From Kiritimatiellia bacterium (GTDB lineage Bacteria > Verrucomicrobiota > Kiritimatiellia > RFP12 > UBA1067): DNA of 5,461 bases. The stretch lies in assembly GCA_017459225.1 (NCBI GenBank), contig JAFUDL010000528.1, positions 1 to 5,461 of the forward strand, given 5' to 3'. A program made the position numbers and the translations under genes. Under the pieces are notes generated by a model. That model had not been told where the DNA came from. It made no database searches and was given only the letters and a program-made list of their open reading frames with translations. Below are positions 1 through 5,461 of the stretch, piece by piece; position 1 is the first letter of the stretch; every line of letters begins with the position of its first letter.

Positions 1-1
1 C

Positions 2-682
2 GAATCCCAGTCCGGGCTGACGGTGCGCGCCCGATTCGCCACGCAGTTCGAGCTTCGCTCGCCGTTCGAGGGAGAGTTTTCGTTCGGCGGACGCGCGGCG
101 CCTGTCACGCACAGCACGCAGTCGTCGATTGACGTGCCGCTCTCCGCCACCACGAACACGCCGGCCGCGCAGGCTTCGTCCGCCACTCTCAACCTCGTAT
201 TCAAGAACAGCGGACGCGAGATCATCATGCTGCGCCCAAGGCGCGACCTCGAGCTGCTCACGCCAGCGGACGCCTTCTGCTGCAACCTCGCACGCGCGAC
301 GGTCCAGATGCTCTCCACAATTGCCCTTCTCGCGGCATTCGGAATGTTCCTCTCCGCCGCGGTGTCGCGTCCCGTCGCGCTCTTCACCGCTGTCGTAGCC
401 GTTGCCGTGACAATGATGGCGCCAAGCGTGGTGTCGCAGTTCCCCGACGAGATGAACACGAAGTTCACAGAGCGATTCGGCCTCGCCATATCACGCGCGA
501 TCTGCACGATCACGTCAACCGTCAGCGAGAGCCAGCCGATCTCCGACCTCGCCACCGACACCTGCATCGAATGGCTGGCGCTCGCCCGCTGCTTCGCCGT
601 GAACGTGATCGCCCTTCCCGCCGCTCTGCTTGCGGCGGCATCCTTCATCGTGCGCCGCAAGCCACTCGCGGAGAACTCGTAG
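2..682 (+). CDS. C-terminal part of a multi-pass membrane protein, possibly an ABC-2-type permease (5' end outside window)
   Basis: The reading frame is already open at base 2, so the gene almost certainly begins upstream; the GTG at base 23 is only the first in-window start-like codon and has no convincing ribosome binding site. It ends at TAG 680-682. Numbered from that GTG, residues 1-80 are polar, beta-like and Ser/Thr-rich, as in an extracytoplasmic domain. Hydrophobic segments follow at about 92-112, 116-137 and 188-210. The C-terminus is short and positively charged (RRKPLAENS), which places it inside the cell by the positive-inside rule. A polar stretch at about 138-187 separates the second and third segments. 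A soluble domain followed by a few C-terminal helices and an Arg-Arg tail resembles permease subunits of ABC-2-type exporters, but I see no diagnostic motif, so the family is a guess. A hypothetical membrane protein is the safe call. The next gene starts 47 bases downstream on the same strand, so co-transcription is possible. Confidence 0.62.
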   Translation, partial: ESQSGLTVRARFATQFELRSPFEGEFSFGGRAAPVTHSTQSSIDVPLSATTNTPAAQASSATLNLVFKNSGREIIMLRPRRDLELLTPADAFCCNLARATVQMLSTIALLAAFGMFLSAAVSRPVALFTAVVAVAVTMMAPSVVSQFPDEMNTKFTERFGLAISRAICTITSTVSESQPISDLATDTCIEWLALARCFAVNVIALPAALLAAASFIVRRKPLAENS

Positions 683-689
683 CTCCGCG
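667..689 (+). other. Perfect 7-bp inverted repeat around the stop codon of the membrane-protein gene
   Basis: CGCGGAG at 667-673 pairs perfectly with CTCCGCG at 683-689 across a 9-base loop that contains the TAG stop at 680-682. The stem is very GC-rich. No T-run follows (next bases are GCGGGAAACGG), so it does not fit a classical Rho-independent terminator. It could be a weak or Rho-assisted terminator, an mRNA 3' stabiliser, or chance in GC-rich DNA. Confidence 0.3.
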
Positions 690-717
690 GCGGGAAACGG
701 CTTCGTAAGTCTCACTC

Positions 718-721
718 GGAG
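718..721 (+). promoter_or_regulatory. Shine-Dalgarno site of the GH123-like lipoprotein gene
   Basis: GGAG lies 8 bases upstream of the ATG at 730. This supports 730 as the true start, together with the signal peptide that begins exactly there. Confidence 0.6.
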
Positions 722-729
722 CAACCACA

Positions 730-2835
730 ATGAAACATATTGCATCCTGTTTCGTGGCGGCCTTCGCGCTGGCCGCATGCGCAGAGCCGCCCGCTTTCAA
801 GGGCGGACTCTGGAAGGAGATCGTGTACGACAAGCCGTCAGACGCTCCCGTCTTCTTCTCCGGCATGAGCCGCAGTACCGCCGCATGCGCGCCGGACTAC
901 TGCATATACCTCGACATGTGGTACGACGACGACACTCCTGTGTGGGCCGTGCGTGCGGAATGGAGCCAGGGCACGCATGGATGGGAACGCACCGCCGGCG
1001 CGTTCGTGCCAGCGAAGCCGATAAAGAAGATTCAGATGTTCGCCTTTCTGCGCAGGGGCACTGGACACGCCGAGTTCAAGGACCTCGCGCTCGAACGGCG
1101 CGAGGGATCGGGCGACGTGCTGAACGCATCGCGCATGACGGACGCGCCCTTCTCCAATGCCGACAAAATCACGCTCAAGCTCTTCGTTGGACGCAAGATC
1201 GTGACGAAGATCGTGGACGTGCCTGGCACCGGAAGCCTCGCCGCCAATCCGCTGCGCCCAGACGAAACGGCGGTGTGGCCATGCGACTCGATGCGCCGCG
1301 TGACGCCGCTCACCTTCCCTACCGAAACCGATCGCGCGGCAAAACATGTCTCGTTGGAGCTCGCCCGCCGCGAGCGCGAGAGCTTCCAGATTCAGATTTC
1401 CACTGGCGCCTCGACCGAATGGAAGAACGGCGGCGTATCGCTTCCCGTCCTCCGCAGCGAAAAAGGCGAAGCCCTGAAAGGAACGCTCGCGTGGCAGCGC
1501 ATCGGATACGTTGCGCGCGAACCTGGCTACTTCTCGCATCCCAACGGCGTTCCTTCACTCGAGAAGTGGCTGCCGGATCCCCTTCTGCCGCCTGCTCCAT
1601 ACCGCGTGCGCGCCGGCTCCACGCAGGGGCTGTGGTTCACCGTGCACGCCGATCAAGACGCAGCGCCTGGAGTGTATTCCGGCGACGTCGCCATCACCGA
1701 AGCAGGCCGCACACAGGCCATCGTGCGCGTGGAGGCGCGCGTGCGCGGTTTCGCGCAACCAGCCACATTCGGAATGCCCACCGCGTTCTGCGTGATGGAC
1801 GGATTCACGCGCGCGCAGTACCCGGATCGATTCGCCGCGATGAAGCGGCAGAGCTGGGACATAATGCTCGACCACCGCCTCAACCCCGACGACATCTCTC
1901 GCACCACGCCTCCGGTCATCGAAGATCTCATCTACGCCCGCTCGCGCGGCATGAACCGGTTCAACATCCTCAACATCGTCCCTCAGCCCAAGAACCCCAA
2001 TGTGAAGTGGATCTGCTACTCGCCTCCTTCCGCCACGGAAGACCCCGCGTTCTATCCAGCGTTCAAGGCTAGGCTTGATCCGTACGTGGCCGAGCTGCGC
2101 AGGCACGGCCTCGAGAAGTTCGCCTACATCTACGGCTTCGACGAACGTCAGAAGGAGTATTATCCCGGCATCGACGCCCTGTGGCGCAAGCTGAAGCGCG
2201 ACTTCCCCGACATCCCCGTGATGACGACCGCGATGATGTACCGCGACATGGTAAAGGGCCATACGGACATTCCGTGCCTCATGACGACGGACTGGTACTG
2301 TCCGCTCACGCCGGACTACAACCTCGAGCTCTCCGAGAAGCTGCGCAAGCAGGGCAAGCAGGTGTGGTGGTACACGTGCTGCGGCCCGCAGTATCCATAC
2401 GCCAACATGTCCTCGCTCGAGTACCCGTGGATCGAGGGGCGCCTTCTCGGATGGATGACGCATCTGTACCGCTCTGACGGGCTTCTCTTCTGGCACGTCA
2501 ACTACTGGAACAACAATGCGTGTGTAGACGAAAGCGACACGTTCTTCCCATCCTGGCACACTTACAGCGGTCTTCACATGCCTGGCGACGGCATATTCCT
2601 CTATCCCGGCAAGACGAACATTCTGCCCTCGATTCGCCTTGCGCAGGTGCGTGACGGAGTGGAAGACTACGAATGGCTTCAGCTGGCTACGGCGAAGGCC
2701 GGTCCTAATGCGGCCGATGCGGAGAGCCGCACGATCATACAGTCGATGACAAAGTTCTCGCGCGATCCTGCGGCGCTCCGCGCAGCACGATCTCGACTCG
2801 CCGACGTCATTGAAAAGGCAGCCGCTACGCCTTGA
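730..2835 (+). CDS. Predicted lipoprotein with DUF4091 / GH123-type glycoside hydrolase domain
   Basis: A 701-residue exported protein, probably a surface or periplasmic glycosidase. The N-terminus is a lipoprotein signal peptide: Lys2-His3, a hydrophobic stretch, then lipobox LAAC at 14-17 with Cys17 as the lipid site. Residues about 20-125 look like a beta-sandwich carbohydrate-binding-like module, with the pattern HGWER (83-87) followed by KPIKKI (96-101) and a closing FKDLALER. The catalytic part spans about 340-690 and carries YGFDE with Asp471-Glu472, WWY at 546-548, DGLLFWHVNYWNN from 583, and RDGVEDYEW at 641-649. All are typical of DUF4091. In the characterised GH123 N-acetyl-beta-galactosaminidases, an adjacent Asp-Glu pair acts by substrate-assisted hydrolysis through the acetamido group. 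Most DUF4091 proteins have no known substrate, so GalNAc specificity is not claimed. The start is backed by GGAG at 8-base spacing. The 3' end overlaps the convergent dehydratase gene by 11 bases. Confidence 0.88.
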   Translation: MKHIASCFVAAFALAACAEPPAFKGGLWKEIVYDKPSDAPVFFSGMSRSTAACAPDYCIYLDMWYDDDTPVWAVRAEWSQGTHGWERTAGAFVPAKPIKKIQMFAFLRRGTGHAEFKDLALERREGSGDVLNASRMTDAPFSNADKITLKLFVGRKIVTKIVDVPGTGSLAANPLRPDETAVWPCDSMRRVTPLTFPTETDRAAKHVSLELARRERESFQIQISTGASTEWKNGGVSLPVLRSEKGEALKGTLAWQRIGYVAREPGYFSHPNGVPSLEKWLPDPLLPPAPYRVRAGSTQGLWFTVHADQDAAPGVYSGDVAITEAGRTQAIVRVEARVRGFAQPATFGMPTAFCVMDGFTRAQYPDRFAAMKRQSWDIMLDHRLNPDDISRTTPPVIEDLIYARSRGMNRFNILNIVPQPKNPNVKWICYSPPSATEDPAFYPAFKARLDPYVAELRRHGLEKFAYIYGFDERQKEYYPGIDALWRKLKRDFPDIPVMTTAMMYRDMVKGHTDIPCLMTTDWYCPLTPDYNLELSEKLRKQGKQVWWYTCCGPQYPYANMSSLEYPWIEGRLLGWMTHLYRSDGLLFWHVNYWNNNACVDESDTFFPSWHTYSGLHMPGDGIFLYPGKTNILPSIRLAQVRDGVEDYEWLQLATAKAGPNAADAESRTIIQSMTKFSRDPAALRAARSRLADVIEKAAATP
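2825..2835. other. 11-bp convergent overlap of two coding sequences
   Basis: The plus-strand lipoprotein gene stops at TGA 2833-2835 and the minus-strand dehydratase gene stops at TAG 2827-2825, so their 3' ends share 11 bases. No hairpin plus T-run is visible on either strand nearby, so transcripts may run into each other. Confidence 0.85.
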
Positions 2836-3997
2836 GCCTGTAGTACGGCACGCTGTCGGGCGGGCGGATGTTAGTGAGAGTGCCCACGTAGTGCCTGAGC
2901 CAGTGGTCGGCCTTCGGATGCGCGGCGGCGGCCTTCTCGTTCAGCTCGATGCCAAGCCCGGGACGGTCGGAGGGATACATGAGCCCACCCTCGAAGCGGA
3001 CATCCTCGTCTATCACATCCCTGCGCCAAGGCACGTCGTCGAAAAGCGTCTCGTGGATGCAGTAGCCGGGCGTTGAGACACCGAGCGCGAGCGTGACGGC
3101 ATTGGCGACGGGTCCGGAGGGGTTGTGCGCGCAGAACGGGATATGATGCGCGTCGCAGATGGCGGCGATCTGCTTCATGCCGGTGATGCCGCCCGCGTGC
3201 GAAGAGTCGGGCTGGAGATAGTCGGCCGCGCGCAGCTCGACGGCGTCGAGAATCTGCTGCGTGGTGTAGAGCCGTTCGCCGCAGGCGATTGGCGTTCGTA
3301 CGCGCGAGCGAACGTCGGCAAGCGCGCGCATGGTGTCCGGAATCACAGGCTCCTCCACCCAGTACGGACTGAACTCCTCGAGCGCATGGCATACGCGAAA
3401 CGCGGTTGGCACGTCAAAGCGCCCATGGCACTCGATCAGAATCTCAGCCTTGCCTTCGGTCGCCTCCTTCACGGCGGCCACGCACTTCATCGCCTTCTTG
3501 AAGTCCTCGGGCGGCAGCTGACGGTAGTTCTTACCGAAGGGATCCCACTTGAGCCCCCTAAAACCGCGCTCGACGGCGGCCATTGCCTTCGCCGCGAACT
3601 CCTCGGGCTCCTTCGCGCCCGAGAACCAGCAGTTGGCGTAGCAAGGAACGCCGTCCCTGCACTTGCCGCCTATGAGCTTCCACACGGGGAGGCCAAGCGC
3701 CTTGCCCTTCAGGTCCCAAAGCGCCATGTCCACGGCCGAGAGCGCGCTCATCAGCACCGCCCCGCCGCGCCAGTATGCGTCGCGGTAGTTCGAGTGGAAT
3801 ATCCACTCCGTGTCGAACGGATCCTTGCCGACGAGGGCGTGTTCGAGATCGGCCACTGCGCCCGCAAGCGCGTTCTCCTTGTACTCTAAAGTGCCTTCGC
3901 CGATGCCGTGCAGGCCTTCGTCGGTAATGACCTTGACAAAGACCCAGTTGGTGCGAAAGCAATCGACTTCGAATGTTTTTACAGAAGTTATTTTCAT
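2825..3997 (-). CDS. Mandelate racemase/muconate lactonizing family sugar-acid dehydratase (D-galactonate dehydratase-like)
   Basis: A 390-residue cytoplasmic enolase-superfamily enzyme, of normal length for the family, starting at ATG 3997-3995 (MKITSVKTF, the usual first beta strand). An N-terminal capping domain (about 1-115, with AVDMALWDLKGKALGLPVW at 88-106) is followed by the TIM barrel. Visible active-site elements are K150-W-D152, E189-C-H191 (first metal-ligand position plus His), E215-E216 in YWVEEP, E241 in CGER, D263 in LQPDSSHAGG, H291 in AHNPSGP and E316 in HETLFD. The late His in HNPxGP and the ExH motif match the acid-base and Mg2+ sites of sugar-acid dehydratases such as D-galactonate dehydratase, which yield 2-keto-3-deoxy acids. 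The exact aldonate or uronate is unknown. The frame stays open far upstream, but that part is antisense shadow over the repeat and the MFS gene. No Shine-Dalgarno is visible (upstream GAACAACAGCGTCAT). It lies 59 bases downstream of the MFS gene, probably in one operon. Confidence 0.9.
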   Translation of the reverse strand: MKITSVKTFEVDCFRTNWVFVKVITDEGLHGIGEGTLEYKENALAGAVADLEHALVGKDPFDTEWIFHSNYRDAYWRGGAVLMSALSAVDMALWDLKGKALGLPVWKLIGGKCRDGVPCYANCWFSGAKEPEEFAAKAMAAVERGFRGLKWDPFGKNYRQLPPEDFKKAMKCVAAVKEATEGKAEILIECHGRFDVPTAFRVCHALEEFSPYWVEEPVIPDTMRALADVRSRVRTPIACGERLYTTQQILDAVELRAADYLQPDSSHAGGITGMKQIAAICDAHHIPFCAHNPSGPVANAVTLALGVSTPGYCIHETLFDDVPWRRDVIDEDVRFEGGLMYPSDRPGLGIELNEKAAAAHPKADHWLRHYVGTLTNIRPPDSVPYYRLKA

Positions 3998-4012
3998 ATG
4001 ACGCTGTTGTTC

Positions 4013-4059
4013 AAGTTTCGAAGTTTCGGAGTTTCGAGGTTTCGGGTTTCGAGGTTTCA
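4013..4059 (-). repeat. Degenerate 8-bp tandem repeat (about six units) between MFS and dehydratase genes
   Basis: On the plus strand the units are AAGTTTCG (4013-4020), AAGTTTCG (4021-4028), GAGTTTCG (4029-4036), AGGTTTCG (4037-4044), GGTTTCG (4045-4051, one base short) and AGGTTTCA (4052-4059); the consensus is RRGTTTCG. In the direction of the genes it reads as CGAAACYY units. The distal unit contains the MFS stop codon (TGA, 4059-4057), and the array ends 15 bases before the dehydratase ATG. It fills most of the 59-base gap. It is less GC-rich than its flanks and does not code for a known protein. Confidence 0.85.
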
Positions 4060-5355
4060 CTCGCGTATCACATCCCGCCGGAACGTGAAGAAGAAACTGA
4101 AGGCCATCAGCAGCGCGCCAATGAAGTATGCGCCTGCCATTATCGCAAATCCGATCTCGAACCCCCTTACGCCCCAGCGCTGCGAGAGAGCGCCCATCGC
4201 AACGCCGGAGAGTCCGCCAAAGAAGAAGGCGATCATGTTCAGTAGTCCAACCGCCGTCGAACGATGCTCGGGCGGAACCACGTCGAAAAGCGAGGCGTGG
4301 GTGTTCACCTCGAAGAATCCGCGGAACACGCCATAGGCGCACGCCGCAACCAGCACCGAGACGATTGACGGCGCGAACCCAATCCAGAGCAGCATCGGCG
4401 CGCCGCACAGTAGCGCGACCACCTGGAATCCGAGGCGAAAGCGCGGCATCCGCTTCACAAAGTGGTCGGTGGCCACGCCGCCTAGCATGATCGCCGCGAA
4501 TGCGAAGAGATGATGCCACAGCATCGTCTGCGAACCAGCCGCGCCCACTATCGCCTTCATTCCCTCTGGCGTGGCAGCATTCACGTTGAGTGCAGCCTCG
4601 TATGCCGCCTGGAACTTCATGGCCATGAACTTCGGCGCCCAGAAGAGATAGGCGTTGTTCACAAAGACAATCGCCACGAACCCCGCCGTGGCGCATAGCG
4701 CCGACGGGTTGCAGAAGTAGGCGCGCAGCGACTGCGAGATTGAATGGTCGCGCGACGGCGCACCCTTCGCCGCTGTCCTAACTACCCCAGCCGTACCATC
4801 CTTCAGCGCCCAGATGAACGCAATTCCGAGCAAACATCCCGCCACGCCGAAGGCGATGAACACGTTGCGCCACGTTCCGAGGAAGCCGAGCAGCCACGCA
4901 ACAACGAGACCCGAGACCATCAAGCCCACGTACAGCGCCGCCTGATGGATCGAAAGCGCAACGGAGCGCGTCTCCTTGTGGTGGACGGCTATCAGCGCGT
5001 ACGCGCTAGGCGCGTAGAAGCTCTCTCCCACGCCCGTCGCGATGGAACGAAAGAACAGCGCACCGAAGAAGCCCCCGATGAAGCCCATGCACACCGTCAT
5101 GAGCGACCATGCAATGAGGGAGAGTGTGATGATCCACTTGCGCGAGAGCCGGTCGCCCAGAAAGCCTGCGACGACTGTCATTGCCGCGAGCGTCCAGGAG
5201 AGCGTGGTGTTGATCCAGCCAATCTGGACGTCTGAGAGCTTCAGCTCGTCCTGAATCGGAATCGTGAGGATTCCAAAGAGCGCTCTGTCCGCCTGGTGGA
5301 AGAAGAACGCGCAGCTCAGCATCGCGATAAGGAACCACTTATACGACTTTGTCAT
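4057..5355 (-). CDS. Major facilitator superfamily (MFS) transporter, probable sugar-acid or sugar permease
   Basis: A 432-residue inner-membrane carrier with about 12 hydrophobic segments. The first starts at KWFLIAMLSCAFFF (6-19). MFS motif A is clear between helices 2 and 3: G64-FLG-D68-RLSRK73. Helices 4-5 carry GVGESFYAPSAYAL (108-121) followed by R130, a pattern seen in Spinster-like and anion:cation symporter (ACS)-type MFS proteins. A long non-membrane stretch at about 240-278 sits between the seventh and eighth segments. Cytoplasmic ends are basic (FFFTFRRDVIRE at the C-terminus). The start at 5355 is preferred because MTKSYKWF matches the short MFS N-tail and AGAGGG lies 8 bases upstream. 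An in-frame ATG at 5439 would add 28 residues and has a perfect but close Shine-Dalgarno; the added codons look non-coding and include a short repeat. The dehydratase follows 59 bases downstream, which suggests import of its sugar-acid substrate, by inference only. Confidence 0.88.
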   Translation of the reverse strand: MTKSYKWFLIAMLSCAFFFHQADRALFGILTIPIQDELKLSDVQIGWINTTLSWTLAAMTVVAGFLGDRLSRKWIITLSLIAWSLMTVCMGFIGGFFGALFFRSIATGVGESFYAPSAYALIAVHHKETRSVALSIHQAALYVGLMVSGLVVAWLLGFLGTWRNVFIAFGVAGCLLGIAFIWALKDGTAGVVRTAAKGAPSRDHSISQSLRAYFCNPSALCATAGFVAIVFVNNAYLFWAPKFMAMKFQAAYEAALNVNAATPEGMKAIVGAAGSQTMLWHHLFAFAAIMLGGVATDHFVKRMPRFRLGFQVVALLCGAPMLLWIGFAPSIVSVLVAACAYGVFRGFFEVNTHASLFDVVPPEHRSTAVGLLNMIAFFFGGLSGVAMGALSQRWGVRGFEIGFAIMAGAYFIGALLMAFSFFFTFRRDVIRE

Positions 5356-5363
5356 CCGATGGA

Positions 5364-5369
5364 CCCTCT
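5364..5369 (-). promoter_or_regulatory. Shine-Dalgarno-like site for the preferred MFS start (5355)
   Basis: On the minus strand AGAGGG lies 8 bases before the ATG at 5355-5353. It supports the shorter start, which agrees with the usual MFS N-terminus. Confidence 0.5.
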
Positions 5370-5372
5370 GAC

Positions 5373-5399
5373 AGATTGGAGATTGAAATTGGCCATTGA
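5373..5399 (-). repeat. Degenerate ATTG repeat of 6-7 bp period upstream of the MFS gene
   Basis: On the plus strand ATTG recurs at 5375, 5382, 5388 and 5395 (spacings 7, 6, 7) in units such as AGATTGG and AGATTGA. The array ends 17 bases before the preferred MFS start codon. It is less GC-rich than the genes. It has a different sequence from the array at 4013-4059 but a similar length scale and position. Confidence 0.5.
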
Positions 5400-5442
5400 C
5401 AACTTTTGGCTCTTCGTGCATGAGTGTGGGTCGGTTCATGCC

Positions 5443-5449
5443 ACCTCCT
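5443..5449 (-). promoter_or_regulatory. Perfect Shine-Dalgarno (AGGAGGT) for the alternative MFS start at 5439
   Basis: The minus strand reads AGGAGGT, then GGC, then ATG at 5439-5437. The match to the anti-Shine-Dalgarno is full, but the spacing is short. It would give a 460-residue MFS protein beginning MNRPTLMHEEPK. It competes with the site at 5369-5364. Confidence 0.5.
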
Positions 5450-5461
5450 GACGAGCTTCCC

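Larger units (their letters stand above)
5356..5461 (-). other. Leader or 5' region of the MFS gene, with an alternative in-frame start
   Basis: This edge segment holds the ATTG repeat, an in-frame ATG at 5439-5437 and another at 5421-5419. No stop codon separates them from the MFS gene. A perfect AGGAGGT (5449-5443) sits 3-4 bases before the ATG at 5439. The 28 extra codons include CGA, ACA, CCA, GTT, TTT, TCT, TGT and AGG, which look unlike the GC-ending codons of the gene body. It is therefore either an N-terminal extension or untranslated leader. TTGTCA at 5404-5399 resembles a -35 box, but no matching -10 is seen. Confidence 0.45.

Noticed and set aside
630..2072. A 480-codon plus-strand open frame overlapping the lipoprotein gene
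   Set aside because: It is very rich in Arg, Ala and His with no recognisable domain, and overlaps a gene with a signal peptide and family motifs. It is a shadow frame in GC-rich DNA.
1555..2577. A 340-codon minus-strand open frame antisense to the lipoprotein gene
   Set aside because: It is low-complexity Val/Arg/His-rich with no motifs, and is explained as the mirror of a GC-rich coding frame.
3125..3889. A 254-codon plus-strand open frame antisense to the dehydratase
   Set aside because: It shows no domain and an Arg/Ala/Leu-rich composition, and lies wholly within a well-supported gene on the other strand.
4013..4059. The repeat array as a CRISPR
   Set aside because: The units are 8 bp and directly adjacent with no spacers, so it is a simple tandem repeat.
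3998..4696. Apparent N-terminal extension of the dehydratase to 623 residues
   Set aside because: The extra part is antisense shadow over the repeat and an out-of-frame reading of the MFS gene. The family's first strand begins exactly at MKITSVKTF (3997).
4744..5235. A 163-codon plus-strand open frame antisense to the MFS gene
   Set aside because: It has an extreme Arg/Glu/His composition and lies inside clear transmembrane coding sequence on the other strand.
5384..5404. Palindromic operator around TGGCCA, or a -35/-10 promoter using TTGTCA
   Set aside because: Only the central TGGCCA is symmetric and the flanks match at about 4 of 7 positions. No -10 hexamer lies at 16-18 bases from TTGTCA.
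1..5461. Transposase, integrase, tRNA, rRNA, toxin-antitoxin or phage-defence genes
   Set aside because: None of the supported reading frames shows such motifs, and no tRNA-like cloverleaf or long terminal repeats were seen by eye.

Overview
This is a GC-rich bacterial window with four protein-coding genes. It shows no RNA genes, CRISPR array or mobile element. Gene density is high: the longest stretch without a confident gene is about 106 bases at the right edge. The gene mix is a DUF4091/GH123-type lipoprotein, an enolase-superfamily sugar-acid dehydratase and an MFS permease, with short degenerate tandem repeats in the gaps. That mix is reminiscent of polysaccharide-degrading PVC-group bacteria (Kiritimatiellota, Lentisphaerota, Verrucomicrobiota). 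This placement is an impression from gene content and protein style, not a demonstrated classification.

Layout. Bases 2-682 (+) hold the C-terminal part of a membrane protein that runs off the left edge; it is possibly an ABC-2-type permease. Bases 730-2835 (+) encode a 701-residue predicted lipoprotein with a GH123/DUF4091-type catalytic domain carrying an Asp-Glu pair. On the opposite strand, two genes read leftward as a probable operon: an MFS transporter (5355 to 4057) and a mandelate racemase/muconate lactonizing enzyme (MR/MLE) family sugar-acid dehydratase (3997 to 2825). The plus-strand lipoprotein and the minus-strand dehydratase converge and overlap by 11 bases at their 3' ends.

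How they may work together (inference). The surface lipoprotein would release a sugar from a glycan. The MFS permease would import a sugar acid or related monosaccharide, and the dehydratase would convert an aldonate-type acid to a 2-keto-3-deoxy acid. The substrate cannot be read from sequence, and the two strands need not serve one pathway.

The least ordinary features are two different short-period tandem repeats, one about 15-17 bases upstream of each minus-strand start codon; an ambiguous MFS start, where a perfect Shine-Dalgarno competes with a better-placed downstream start; and the 11-base convergent overlap with no visible terminator. I see no convincing previously undescribed system. 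The region reads as an accessory carbohydrate-use locus whose enzymes lack assigned substrates.
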